Assembly (NCBI GenBank): GCA_037126765.1
Contig: JBBCBC010000026.1
Coordinates: forward strand, 8,172,418 to 8,236,417
Length of the DNA stretch: 64,000 nucleotides
DNA from: Stenogyne calaminthoides
Taxonomy: Eukaryota; Streptophyta; Magnoliopsida; Lamiales; Lamiaceae
Reading direction: 5' to 3'
Shown piece by piece: positions 52,673 to 64,000 of the stretch. The translations under genes were made by a program, and so were the position numbers. Under the pieces are notes generated by a model. It had not been told where the DNA came from. It saw only the letters and a program-made list of their open reading frames with translations, and searched no databases. Within the stretch, counting starts at the first letter, position 1, and every line of letters starts with the position of its first letter.

Positions 52673-55600
52673 TTATCCAGGTGACTGCCCACGCGCATTG
52701 CGACCACCACGAGGAGGAGCAGCAGGACGCCCACGAATAGCTCTTCCACCACGATTCCTGTTTTGGGAAGGAGGCATGCCAGCCTGTCTCAGTTGAGCTC
52801 TCTGTCTTGCTCGCTCGTGAAGATTAATTGTTGTTGACCCACTATTCAAAGGCGATACTGGGGACCCCACATCAGCAGTTGGACTAGCTGATGGTTCTGA
52901 AGAACCAGGGGCCTGATCACCTTCTGCATCATTCTCTTCCTCAATCTCTCCAACTTCCAACATTGGTTCAGTACTCGGTGATTTATCACGGTCTACTGAT
53001 TGTTCATCTCCCGTTTCTGTGGGGCCCGCTTCGTTAGATAAGTTGCTGTCACCATCATTATCAGCAATATCTGCATCCACTTCTCCCACTTCTCCCTCTT
53101 CTCTTTCTCCACCTGCTTCCGCTACTATATGCTGGATGTCCTGTTCGGTTTGATCTCTCAGTTGATCATCGGACAGAATAGTGTCGTTTAATTTGTCATC
53201 TGTAGCATCAACTGAGTCACTCGGTAGCTCAGCCTGAGTTTGATTGTCACCAGTAGGCTCTTCTGTTTCCCCTCCGGTGTCAAACTCCTCCTTTTCAGTA
53301 TCAACGCCTTCCTCCTTTGCCATATCATCTGTTGATTCTTCAATGGCCACAGCTTCTGGAAGCTTCACAGGAGCACCAGACTGTTCCTCACCACCTTCCT
53401 CTGAAGCTTTAGCCTTTTTCGGTGGTGGCACATCAAGGCTTGGTACCTCTGGGGCGACCGTCTCCTCTTGGATATCAGAAGAAAAGGAAGCAGATGATCG
53501 TTTACGCACAAACACAGTTGTGGGTACAGTTACGTTTCCTTGATTTTCTGCAGTTTGAGAAGTCAATCCTGCATTTGACCCCTCTGCTTCTGTCATATCT
53601 ACATCACCTTGAGTTTCCTTTGGTTTTGCAATATTGGGACGCACCAGCTTCCTTCCCATTTTGAGATTTGCCTTCGCAAAAGCAACTCTTCTGTCCTTCT
53701 CCTCATTTATTCTCGTTGAAGGAACATTCACAGTAGGCACAGATTGGGTTTGAGTTGCTGACGTGGCAGCTTGAGTTGCTGGTGTGGCAGTTGTATTATC
53801 GAGAGAAGGAGCATCAGTAGAGGCAGCATCGAGGTCCCCAGAAGCAGGTTGAGCAGCTTGTTCGAAATTATCCACAGCCTGGAAGTATGCAGAAGCATAA
53901 TCATCTAACAAATTACTGGAAATTTCTGGGACTGCAGATGAATTCTCAGACTGATTCTTCAATTTCTCAAATTCATCTTGAAGAGCTCTGACAGTATGTT
54001 TATGCTTCTCCAGCTCATCTGAGAGCTTCTTCTTCTCTTGAGTGACAATCTCCTTAGAATCAACTATCGTTTTTCGAATCTTAAATGTTCTTTCTTTTTC
54101 CTTATGATGATCCTCCTTCTCTTTCTTCAGGTCCTCTCTATACCTCTCCAGCGTTCTTTCCAGAATTTGTATCCTGGTATCTTTCTCCTTCAGAGTCTGC
54201 TCCCCAACGGTATCAGCTGTATTCCTTTTCACCTGTTTGGCCTCCTCCAATTGTTTCGATAAAGCCTGGACCTCTTTGCTCATCTCATCCTTTTCCTTTA
54301 CCAAATTCTCAGACTTCCTCCTTATCTGAAGATTCAATCGCTTAAATTTTTCAACGTCAGATTTCAGAGAAGCCTCAGCTTGCATGATTTCATTAATCCT
54401 AGTTTCTCTTTCTAGCATTTCTGCTCTGCTTTTGGCCAAGTCTCGCTCCAAAAGTGATACCGTCTCCTGCTTTTCCGATAGAAGTTTCTTAATTTCATCA
54501 AACTCAGAATCCTTCTCTCTCAAACTCATCTGAATCTGCCGACAAGTTTCTTTCAGACGATTATAGTCGTCAATGTCGACATCCTTGCACTTCGCGACCA
54601 ACTCATCAATTCTCTTCTCAAGATTCATTTTCTCCAATTTCAGATTTTGAACTTCTCTTTTATAGGCTTCCAACTCATTGTCTCTCTCTCTCAAAAGCTT
54701 TTCCAAATTCTCACTTTCAAATTTAAGATTCTGAAATGCTTCACGGAATTTCTGGCACTCTTCAAAATTATGCCGGTTCTCCTCTCTAAGCTGCACATTA
54801 CTCTCGCGAAGTAAATTTAGTTCTCTTATCTGCAATTGAAGAGATTTGAATTCTTCATCCGTGAGAACTTGTGATCGGGATTTTGCTCGATCAGCCTGGA
54901 GAGATGCTTGTGCTGACTCAGCTGATTTCAAAGCACTCTCTAACTGAGACTGCAAACGTAGCTTTTCTTGCTTCAATAAGGAGATTTCTGTTTCAGCTAT
55001 TTCCTTTGACCTCCGTAGGTAACTCATGACATTCTGCATCCCGTCATCATTATCAATATTAAGGGTACTGCTTCCGGAAGCTATTCCTCTTTCCCTTTCG
55101 GCAATTCTAATGTGCAAGGCCTCCAGCCTACTATGCAAAATCTTGTTCAGCTCGTCAACTTCATTGTATTTCTTATCTGCCTCATTCTTATAAACTTCTA
55201 TAGCTAGCCTTTCCGTCTCCCATTTCTGCTTGAGGTCATTCTGTAAAGATAAGCAATTGAAATTGTAAAAACTTTTTTAAAAATAAAAAATATTACATGT
55301 CAAGAAAGCATAGAATGAAAGACGATGGAAATGGTCTAACTTCCATTAGATATTGAAGAGGAGAAGCTGTATACTTGCTTTTTCGTCATATTATAACTAA
55401 TTGATGTACATTCAAATTCTTAAGTGGGGTTTGGTTTTAGTTACGGTCTATTTCCTTGGTTTTATGTACAAAAATATGTTCAACCGCTCATGGTGGTTCA
55501 ATGAATATCAATATGTTCAACAAGTGTGATCAAAGGTGTTCGGTCAGTGAACCCCTCGAATGTCAGGATTTTTGGTTACTGTATATGGGTATGGGCATCT

Positions 55601-58600
55601 GTGCAAGGAATAAGTTTCATTCCTCTCATTTAGGAGAGAAGGGTTGAATTGTCAAAAGTGGGGTTCACTCCTTTTCCCTCTCTACATCAAACACCCACTT
55701 TTCTTTCCCTTTCCATTTTTTCACCCCAAAACAATCCAATCAAACACCCCCTTAATATTTTAAAAGGTGGAGTATGTGTAGTGAATATTCGGGTGTGAAT
55801 ACTATACATTCAAAGCTTAAACATAATTCTCTTTTAGCAAATTATGAAGGGAAAGAGGTGTAATTTCAAAATTCTTTGCCCCCAATACTTGAGGTACAAC
55901 CGTACAAGTATTCAATTGGCAAAAAAAAAAAAAACACACAATATGAGGAGCCTAAGATTTCCTAGTAACTTTACCAACAAGTACTTTAGGACATTTTCAC
56001 ACGTCAATTAAAATGACAACAATTGATATAATTTGCACAATTTCCACTCCCAACACAAGTTCAAAAAAATCGAAGAGAAGAAAAACAGTAATACTCTATG
56101 CTCTCAACCACATCAGTGCCTTTTCATAGGAAACAAAAATGTTATATAGAGAAAGAAAGTTACTCCTTCCGTTCCAGAAATAACTTGCACCTTGTGATGG
56201 GCACACGAAATAAGAAAGTGTAGCAATGAGTAGGATTTTGAGGGGTAATTTTGTAAACCTTTACGTATAAAGAAAAGAAAGGAGTTGAATTGTGTGTATG
56301 TGTGGGCCCAAAAGTAATGACATTTTGTGTAATATTGTGAATGTTGTGAGGATGAAGTTTATGTAGGGTCTTCCATTTTTAGGGTGATCAAGTTATTGTG
56401 GGACGTCCGAATAAGGAAAGTGTGCAAGTTATTATGGGACGGAGGGAGTATAAGAGAAGAGGAGTCACTGCAATTTCATAACTAGACAAAAAAACAGAAC
56501 AGAAAGAAAAGACTGAACAGAAGAGAATATTACATTTTCGGTTTTAAGTGGGTCCACCACTTTACGGAGATCATATGCCTCTTGTTGCACCTTAGCCAAG
56601 GCTTCTGATGTTTTTGTCAGCTCCTGGATAGTATCTGATTGTAGAATTACCTAGAAAATGATGATCCAAACCATGAGAGAATATTGTCACAATTTTCTCT
56701 TATCAAAATCGGTATTAGGTATACGAAACATCGAACATAAGCATACCAAAAGAAGGGGCAACTTAAGGATCATAAATTTCTATAATAAGATACAATTCCT
56801 AAACCAGTTAAACTGTCATGTACACAACTATAAGAAGAATCCAAAATTGCAAATCACGATAAAGCTGCAGTCTTGAATCCTAAGACTGTCAAAAAGGACC
56901 AGCAAACTTCTTGATCTCAAAGCTCAATCTGTTTATTGGTGTAAACATACTACGCTCCACAGTTCGGATTCTATAACTGCAAGATAATACTAAGTGTAAC
57001 AAAAAAGTTTCCTATGTACATTTCAAATTTAATATGAAGCAACTAAGGCTCACAAGACATAATGTACATAATGTAATATGATTATTATATTAATATACCT
57101 ATTTACTATTACTCTCTTAATACTTATCGTGCTAATTCTACTTTTGTGACTATCACAAATAGATAACATAACAAACCAACAGAAAGAAAAAAATAAAAAA
57201 GCTGAAAAATAACCTGTCTTTCATAATTGTCTTGAGCAGTTCGCCATTTTTTATGCTCTCTATCCAGATCTTCTTTCAACAATGAGATTTCTGATTCCAT
57301 CTTTTGAATCTGTGACCTATAGTAGTACCAGGAACAGGTAACATAATCTGAACAGGATTCATTCTAGATACTCTAATCATTTTGCATCAATAATCATTTA
57401 CCTATTTGTTAAATTTCAGATTTACATCTCCAATTTGACTTCTTTTTTTTTTTTTTGGTTTTGCTCATTGGGATGCATATACCTTTGTGGGAACAAGTTG
57501 GACATGCTCATTTGCCTAATATGTCACTGGAAATATATATTTCTTTGACAAAATTATAACTACCAAATTAAAAATTGTTAAATACTTAACTTCCATTTAA
57601 TTGGTAAAATACCATCACCAACATATGGCAATTGCATGATGAAATTCAATACTCTAAAATGCTTTCATGTGTGTGGTATATCTCAGCACTATATAACAAA
57701 CACTACTATTTTCTTTCTGATATTTTAAATTCATGATCCCATTAATTCCTTTTTGGTAAGTAATGTTTATCTCCAGAATTTACCTAAAATTACAGCCACG
57801 TATGGGCTCTTTCTAACTTCATAAATATAGTTGAGTCTTTTTTTAGGTCTCAACTCGATGTAGACATTCAACTTCAACATGCATATACTGAATCAATTAC
57901 TAAGTGACATGAGGTATATATAAGCTCACATTTTATCAGAATAATAGTCCTTCACACTGGCAATTTCAGACAAAGAGCCAGCAAGAGCCTCCTCTTTACC
58001 AACATTTGCAGAAATTGCTTCCTCAGTCTTCAGTTTACACTCACTCTCAAGTTCACTAACACGCTCTCTGAGTGAATGAAGCTCATTTTCCAGTGATCTC
58101 TTAACTTCATCAGCCTACAAAGCCAATTAGATGTAAATGGCAACTGAAAATGAGGTAATTATAGGGGCGTAAATGAACCGAATCTATAGTAGTGTCAAGC
58201 ACGAACTCGACTCGAGTAGAAAACTCAACTAAAACTTGATCGAGCTCAATTCTTTTGAACTCAACCTAATACTCGAGCTCAACACAATAACTTACATAAC
58301 ATAATTAGATACTTTTATTTTATTTATTAATTAAATTTTATTTATTAATTAAAATATATATGTAAATAATTAGCATATTAGGGGTAAATGTGAGCCATTT
58401 AAGCTCAATTAGGCTCACGAGCCTGACAAGGCCAGTATTTTTTAGCTTGATTCGATTAATTATGAGTATATTCGAGCTTTTTCCAAGTTAAGCACGAGTA
58501 GCAAGTGAGCCGGCTCGACTCACTTAAGGCCCTAATTTTAGAACAAATTAGTGGAAGTTATAACTGAGCAAGAATACCTCGTTTTTTAAAGTCTCGTGGG

Positions 58601-61600
58601 CCAATTCCATTTGTTTGAGTGCCTCTTCATTTACTTGAGCAATCCTCTTGTACTGAAAGACAACAGATTTCAGCTCTTGGAATGCAGTTTACCTAAACTA
58701 GACAAACATGAAGTGGCTTACCTGAATCATGTGATTTTCACTAGCCTGTGCATCCTCTCTTAATCTCTCGATTTCGTTCCGGAAGTTTGCCAGTACCTGA
58801 AGCATATTGTCATGAATGCGATCAGTATGCAACATTTAAGAACTAATTCCTCACAGAAATTGAATAAAAAAGTTTTTTAAACAATAAATACTAATTCAGA
58901 AGCTGCCAAATCATGTGACTTGTAATAAAGAAAAGTAACATAGCAATCAGAAGAGAAAGGCTACACAAAAGTTTGAGACGGACTACAAAAATAAAACAAG
59001 CTACAGGTTTTGAGAAAAAATGTTTTCAACCCAATACTAATAACCAAAAAAAAAAAATTATCTACACAAAATATATTAAATGCCCTTAAATTATGTCCAT
59101 CGTCTGTCTCAATCAACTCTCTAAATAGGCAAAGGTTACTTCTGATTTTTTTAATATAAAAATATTTATAGATGTCTCCCCTGCTATGTCTCAAAACTTT
59201 GTATTTCTGGGTTAGACATATGAAAGAGACTTTTCAATTTTGAAGCTCATATTGATCGAGAATATCTCGACGGTATGAGCTTTGAGTTCATAATTATATT
59301 TTGTACGTAAACCAATACCTTCTAAATTGGTATGAACCTCAAGAATATATTTTTTTTTTCTAGTTATTTCTTTATTTCAAAGCGTATATTCATATTATGA
59401 AGGTGGAGCTCAGGAATTCAAGGTATTCCATCTCGATTGGAATGAATTTTCAATTTTGAGATTGGATTTTTTAAATTTCTGCTTATTTATGCTGGAAAGC
59501 AACAAGGCTAAAAGATATTCCAATCTGTTGAGTAGTTAACATGTATGTTTGATTTGGGATTTTATATAGTAGGATGGTAGAAAAGTTTATTGATGTTACA
59601 ATATTATATTATAGGAGTGTATTGGGAGAATAAAAAAAGGAAGATGATGTGAGTGTATTGAGAGAATAAAAAAAGGTAGATGATGTGAGTGTATTGGAAA
59701 AATAAAAGGGAGAGTGGTGGTAGTTGATAAAGTAAGTTGGATTTATAGAATTTCAAAGTTCTTTTTTTTGAGTCCCGAAATAAACAGGGGTTTGGGATAG
59801 CAAAGTCAAAGTCTGGCCGGGCTAATCGTGAAACAAACATACCCTCAGTGCCATAATAACAAGAGGCTTCATCTTCAATCAAGCTAATTTAGTAAAATAG
59901 GTGCAACCATGCAAGGACCAAGTATGTGAAAATCTCATCCTAATTCACTTAAAAGTTCTATCATGTCTAAGACAATTCCTATGAGAATAATAAAGTCTAT
60001 CAATTTGAAATCTATGGCATAATTTAATCTCAACCATTAGATGAAATTCTCAAATTATTAGGATAATAAAAATTGAAGGTAAAAAAAAGAAGACATTCCA
60101 GACGCAGTTTCCAAATTTCAGAGTCGTCATAGATTGATTATCATTGTCTCGATGTTTTTCTTTTTAACATTTTGAGAGGGAACAAAATGACAATGAGAAA
60201 TGTTGGAGGGCGACCAGATTACAATGCTAAGATACCAAATTGAATACAGAGCAAATAATTGGAACAAGTTGCCCATACCTTTTCAGTAGACGAAGGTGGA
60301 CCACCTTCAGCACCATCATTGTCCTGCATAATATTGTAAGATAAAACGTTTAGAACAAGTATCAAAATACACTGAAGAAAGACCCAGTTTCTTGCAAAAA
60401 GAGAAGGGATTCCCCTATACTGCCCAGCAAAGACGAGATCAAAAACGTGAGCATATGACATTACTAGTATGGACTCCGTGTGTTACACGAGATATCTAAT
60501 ACATATGTACATACTGTAATTTTTATCATAACACTTATTATATTTGATGATAATTTTGATATATAATTATTTTGATATAGTTTAAATAACTTAGGTAAAT
60601 AGATCTCACATATACAATTAATGATATCAAATAAATAATTAGCATAATAAATTTAAATCAGCAAGAAAATACGACAGTTAAATTGGAAAGAATGAAAATT
60701 GCACTTTAGAAAGAAAAATCTCATTAAAACTAAATTTTACAATTTTAAGACGATTAAAATTTTTATAATCAAACTTTCCTTTCTAATAAACAAATTAATT
60801 TAAAGCAAAAAATATAAACTCAATATAAATGTCACCCAAAACCTTAGTCCTTGCAGATTCCATCATTTTCTCCAAATCCGAGCATCGAGCCTGGATAAAA
60901 TACGCACACCAGTCAATAAACTACTAGCTCAAATGGCCAAATAGTATTAAAACATAAAAATAAATGCAATTGAACAATTATTAATGTAACAGAGGAATGA
61001 ATTTTCTGAACAAGGACCTCTGCCACTGCAGCCCTGGACTCAGCATTTGCTACGGATTGCAAGGCATTTGCCAGTCCTTTACTCAATTCCTCAACTTGTC
61101 TAAGAGCATCCTTCAAGGAACTTTCACGCTCAAGAGTAAGACTCCGAAAATTATTACGCTCTTGCTGAAGATCTTTTTTCGCCTCAGCCCACTCACTCTG
61201 CACGAAGCACGGGCACTTCGTTATAACTTACCAACAAAAGGACCCAAAAGTTTGGACACAAACACTAAGGTGATGTTTGTTCTGGTTTTTACAAACCAGG
61301 ATTTAGGTTTTGAAATTTAAAACCGGTTCTAGTTCAGGATTTGAAAACCAGTTTTAGAAAACCACCACTACAACAACCCACATCATTTGATTATTTCAAT
61401 CAGACTTAAGAATAGTATAATAATAATACATTGATTTGATACAAAGTATAGTCTCACCCTACTCAAAAACCCGAAACAAACACACACCTTATCAGGATTT
61501 CAAAAACCAGTTATTGAAAGACACTTAAAATCCAAAACAAATATCACCTTAACACTTAAATTGAAGGACGGACAACAAAAACTTAGTATGCTAGCAGGTG

Positions 61601-63094
61601 ATGCCAAAGTAACAACAGTTCACATCCGGAAGTTTGATATACAGCAAAATAACAGTAAAAGAGTACCTCTATTTTGTTGATATATTCTTCTTGCTTTCTC
61701 CTCTCAACAGCTCTGGCCTCCTACAAATTGGAGGCAATAAGGTTAGACTTTAGAGTTTAAAATTACTAACTCGAAATAGAACCAAATAGACATTGATGGT
61801 TGAAGTCTAAAGTGCTAACTGGGAAGAAAGAAAATACATGAAAGAATAGCTACCTCACGCACTTCTTCAGTACTCTTTAAGGTATCCAAACTGACCTGAA
61901 AAAGATACAAACCAAAAATAAAATGCTGACACAATAAAATACCACTTAAAGCAGCAATGAATACCTGTAGCCGGTGAACCCTCTCGGACCAACTACGAGC
62001 TTCATCAAAAGCTCTTTTTTCAGAATTCTGCAGTATTTCCTTTTCCTGCTTCAAGACTGAAACCTAAAGAAGCACATAGCATTAATCATTATTACTTTTG
62101 TAAGAAACTTCAGCTTAGCACAATAAAAAAATTATAATATGCCAAAACAAACCTCCATTGTTAACTTCTTAGATACTTCATTGGTGGCATTCAAAGACTC
62201 GGAACTTTCCCGCAGCTGTCTTTGGTAGTCAACTATTAACTGGGAGAACTCCACATTCCTAGCTACGACTCCATTGTACTCTTCTCTCTAAGTAACCATT
62301 CAATAAACAAACAGGTCAGACAAAAACCCAAAACATTTTCAAGAGATCCAAATTACAAAATTTTCATTATGTGCCGCCTTTTAAAAGGGCTAAAGCGATA
62401 AGAGTAAAAGGCAGCTCCACACATGTCAACCTGATGCTCAAAATCCTTCATAAATCTGCCAAGGTTTTCCTCTGCAAATCGAGCTTCCAAAGCAAACTTC
62501 TCACGCTCAGATCGCAGTGATATTATGTCATTCCTGAGAAAGAAAATAAATACAAATCAATTCGAGGAACTGATCCATATGGTTCACAAAAATGCAAGAT
62601 CCATCCCTCAAATATATCAGAACAAGACATTCAAGTTCAAGGAGACAAGCAATACAAATAGATAAGTAAAATGACAGGACCCATCAGCTCCCTTGTCCAC
62701 TAGACAAAATGGCATACAATTTCCCCAGACAGCCTCTAATCAGAACCCACATCCTGATATTAGATAAGTAAAATGACAGGACCCAACAGCTCCCTTGTCC
62801 ACTAGACAAAATGGCATCTAATTTCCTCAGACAGCCTCTAATAAGAACCCACATCCTGATATTAGAGACAGAAAATGGAAATATCCGCCATTTATCTTAA
62901 TATAACCATAGTCACATCCACAGGAAATCAATATATGTATAAACAAAATTAAAATTTTAGCATGATAAGGACCATATAAATAGAGAAAACATCCAACCAA
63001 ACTTTGCATTCGTGGCTTACTTAGATTTAGATAGTTCTTCTTCAAGAGCTTTCAGACGTTGAAATGCCTGTTCTTGCACCTTTCTTGACGTATC
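52673..63094 (-). CDS. NUA: Nuclear-pore anchor NUA (TPR/Mlp1-Mlp2 homologue), 3' part, 15 exons visible
   Basis: Exons on the minus strand: 63094-63021, 62533-62431, 62287-62153, 62063-61965, 61895-61854, 61720-61667, 61197-61018, 60890-60843, 60323-60279, 58796-58722, 58652-58578, 58114-57930, 57316-57214, 56650-56534, 55240-52673. All introns are GT-AG and the frame is continuous, giving 1300 codons plus stop. Arabidopsis NUA (At1g79280) is about 2,090 aa, so roughly 790 N-terminal residues lie beyond the window. Almost all visible sequence to about 53,940 is heptad-rich coiled coil (EARAVERRKQEEYINKIE, RVSELESECKLKTEEA, LRRSKEIAETEISLLKQEK). An acidic, Ser/Thr/Pro-rich disordered tail follows, ending in a basic Arg/Gly segment (GGRAIRGRPAAPPRGGRNAR). 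NUA is the nuclear-basket filament protein; in Arabidopsis it works with SUMO protease ESD4 and affects mRNA export and flowering. No stop or frameshift is seen. Confidence 0.96.
56163..56448. mobile_element. Stowaway MITE 3, in the last NUA intron
   Basis: It starts CTCCTTCCGTTCC, ends GGGACGGAGGGAG, and is flanked by TA (56161-56162 and 56449-56450). 286 bp, wholly inside intron 56533-55241. Confidence 0.93.
58163..58541. repeat. hAT-like MITE in a NUA intron
   Basis: The ends aggggcgtaaatgaaccga and the complement of agggccttaagtgagtcga form an imperfect terminal inverted repeat. The body is rich in cgactcgag / gagctcaa. Flanks gtaattat and ctaatttt may be a decayed 8-bp duplication. Lies in the intron between exons 58578-58652 and 57930-58114. 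Confidence 0.6.
59541..59847. repeat. MITE with gggtatgtttgtttcacg-type ends, in a NUA intron
   Basis: The right end is the complement of gggtatgtttgtttcacga; the left end reads gtatgtttgatttggg. A 35-37-bp stretch (gtgtattg(g/a)gagaataaaa) is tandemly repeated inside at about 59615-59700. It sits in the 1.48-kb intron 58797-60278, the largest visible NUA intron. Confidence 0.6.
61268..61549. repeat. MITE with aggtgatgtttgttctgg-type ends, in a NUA intron
   Basis: The left AGGTGATGTTTGTTCTGG pairs with the right end (complement of AGGTGATATTTGTTTTGG). TA flanks both sides (61266-61267 and 61550-61551). 282 bp inside the intron 61198-61666. Confidence 0.75.
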
Positions 63095-64000
63095 CTAGGA
63101 ATTATCACATAGATGACAAAGAGCATTATGAGATAGTTCCATACAGTGTACAGATATTTTTACTTCAAAAATATTTCATGCACATACATGACTACGTTCT
63201 TGTAGAAGTAAGACCTCCTTGCTTCCTTGCTCTGGAGATAATCATCACCAATAAGAGTGGTTTTTAGTAAAAAATAAAGCAACCGCTATATGATAAAAAC
63301 CAGTAGAAAAGCTCTAGCGAAAGCAAAGATATGAGGTGAAAGGGAAAAAAATCTAGTAATAAGTATCTGGTATCTGATGGTGGACTTTAGATTTATTTTG
63401 AGGATGAAAAAAGTCCGAGAAATTCTCTGTTAATGATTATTACATGTTACAGCAATCATAGATTCCATTTCCTGCTAGAGACTTCAGATATCAAAGGATT
63501 ATTAGACTTAAGATATTCCTATGTACCCAAGCTAAATTTGGACGAAGGGATGTTGACGTTAACATGCATAACTATTAGAAAAACCAATTATAGAAATCAA
63601 CAAGCATCCAAAAGTAGGATAAAATTACCACATCGCCATATGATAAACCATTAATATATTTAAGTCGCTAAGATTGTAATTAAGTCCTTAAGATTGCAGG
63701 GTCGTAGCATCTGGGAGCCAAATATTTCAAACTTGTAATCGAAAATCAAGGCTTGTGGATATTTTAAGACCCTTACGAAAATTTTGCTTTGGGATTACAG
63801 TGTGCTTTTGAAATTCTTAGGATTTGGAAATCCTATTGAATAAAAATATGTCTTTGCTTTGGGATTTTGCTCTATGTCGTAATAATAAAGTTATGCCCTG
63901 TCAATCCTATTGAATAAAAATATGTCTTTGAATAAAAATCCTATTGTGTGTTTTATTGGGGAGAGTAATAATAAAGTTATGCCCTGTCAATCCAACAGGA
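63095..64000 (-). other. NUA intron running off the window
   Basis: It begins 5' of the exon 63094-63021 (acceptor ctag). No exon matching the preceding part of NUA was found up to 64000. At the end, aataataaagttatgccctg occurs twice (63881 and 63967), an 86-bp-spaced direct repeat, with tattgaataaaaatatgtct repeated in the same stretch. Confidence 0.6.

Noticed and set aside
53244..54345. Plus-strand frames opposite NUA
   Set aside because: Antisense shadows of the well-supported NUA coding exon.

Overview
The window looks like nuclear DNA of a flowering plant, most likely a eudicot. It is AT-rich, has GT-AG introns, plant-type Stowaway MITEs, tRNA-derived SINEs, CACTA and hAT-like elements, and Ty1/copia and Ty3/gypsy-type LTR retrotransposons. 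Plant-typical genes include a PLS-class PPR gene and a Ycf20-like plastid protein. I cannot name the species.

Five protein-coding genes appear intact or are cut only by the window edge: a class-I carboxylesterase (1185-2832, +, one intron); a nitrobindin-type heme beta-barrel protein (3869-5499, -, four exons); a PPR gene (43274-45091, +, intronless); a Ycf20-like thylakoid protein (45728-46204, -); and the 3' two thirds of NUA, the TPR/Mlp-type nuclear-basket protein (52673-63094, -, 15 visible exons, 5' end beyond the window). Nitrobindin and NUA are near neighbours in Arabidopsis (At1g79260 and At1g79280, from memory), so the window looks like a conserved gene neighbourhood blown apart by about 40 kb of inserted repeats. 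These genes form no operon or pathway.

The interval 5.6-43 kb is a repeat graveyard. From left to right it holds: (1) an array of about eleven degenerate repeats that carry splice-donor-like sequence (6.2-7.9 kb); (2) a gag-only non-autonomous LTR element present as LTR-internal-LTR-internal-LTR, with one shared target-site duplication (7.9-14.7 kb); (3) SINE, hairpin MITE, minisatellite and old LTR debris (14.7-20 kb); (4) a shattered NRT2 nitrate-transporter pseudogene (20.06-20.64 kb); (5) a minus-strand copia element (21.95-33.0 kb) followed by a second PBS and leader, with a 3-kb tail-to-tail pair of related LTRs in its leader; (6) the 3' half of a plus-strand copia element (33.0-36.85 kb); (7) a broken duplicate of the PPR gene (36.9-38.5 kb); (8) a CACTA element with a hAT-type MITE and a SINE nested in it, each with its own target-site duplication (38.9-40.1 kb).

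No CRISPR array, rRNA gene, functional tRNA gene or clearly new biological system was found. The most informative observations are structural: a recombinant middle LTR that records an unequal crossover, the long inverted LTR pair, the nested elements with intact target-site duplications, and a short inverted duplication that links 42.8 kb with 49.6 kb.
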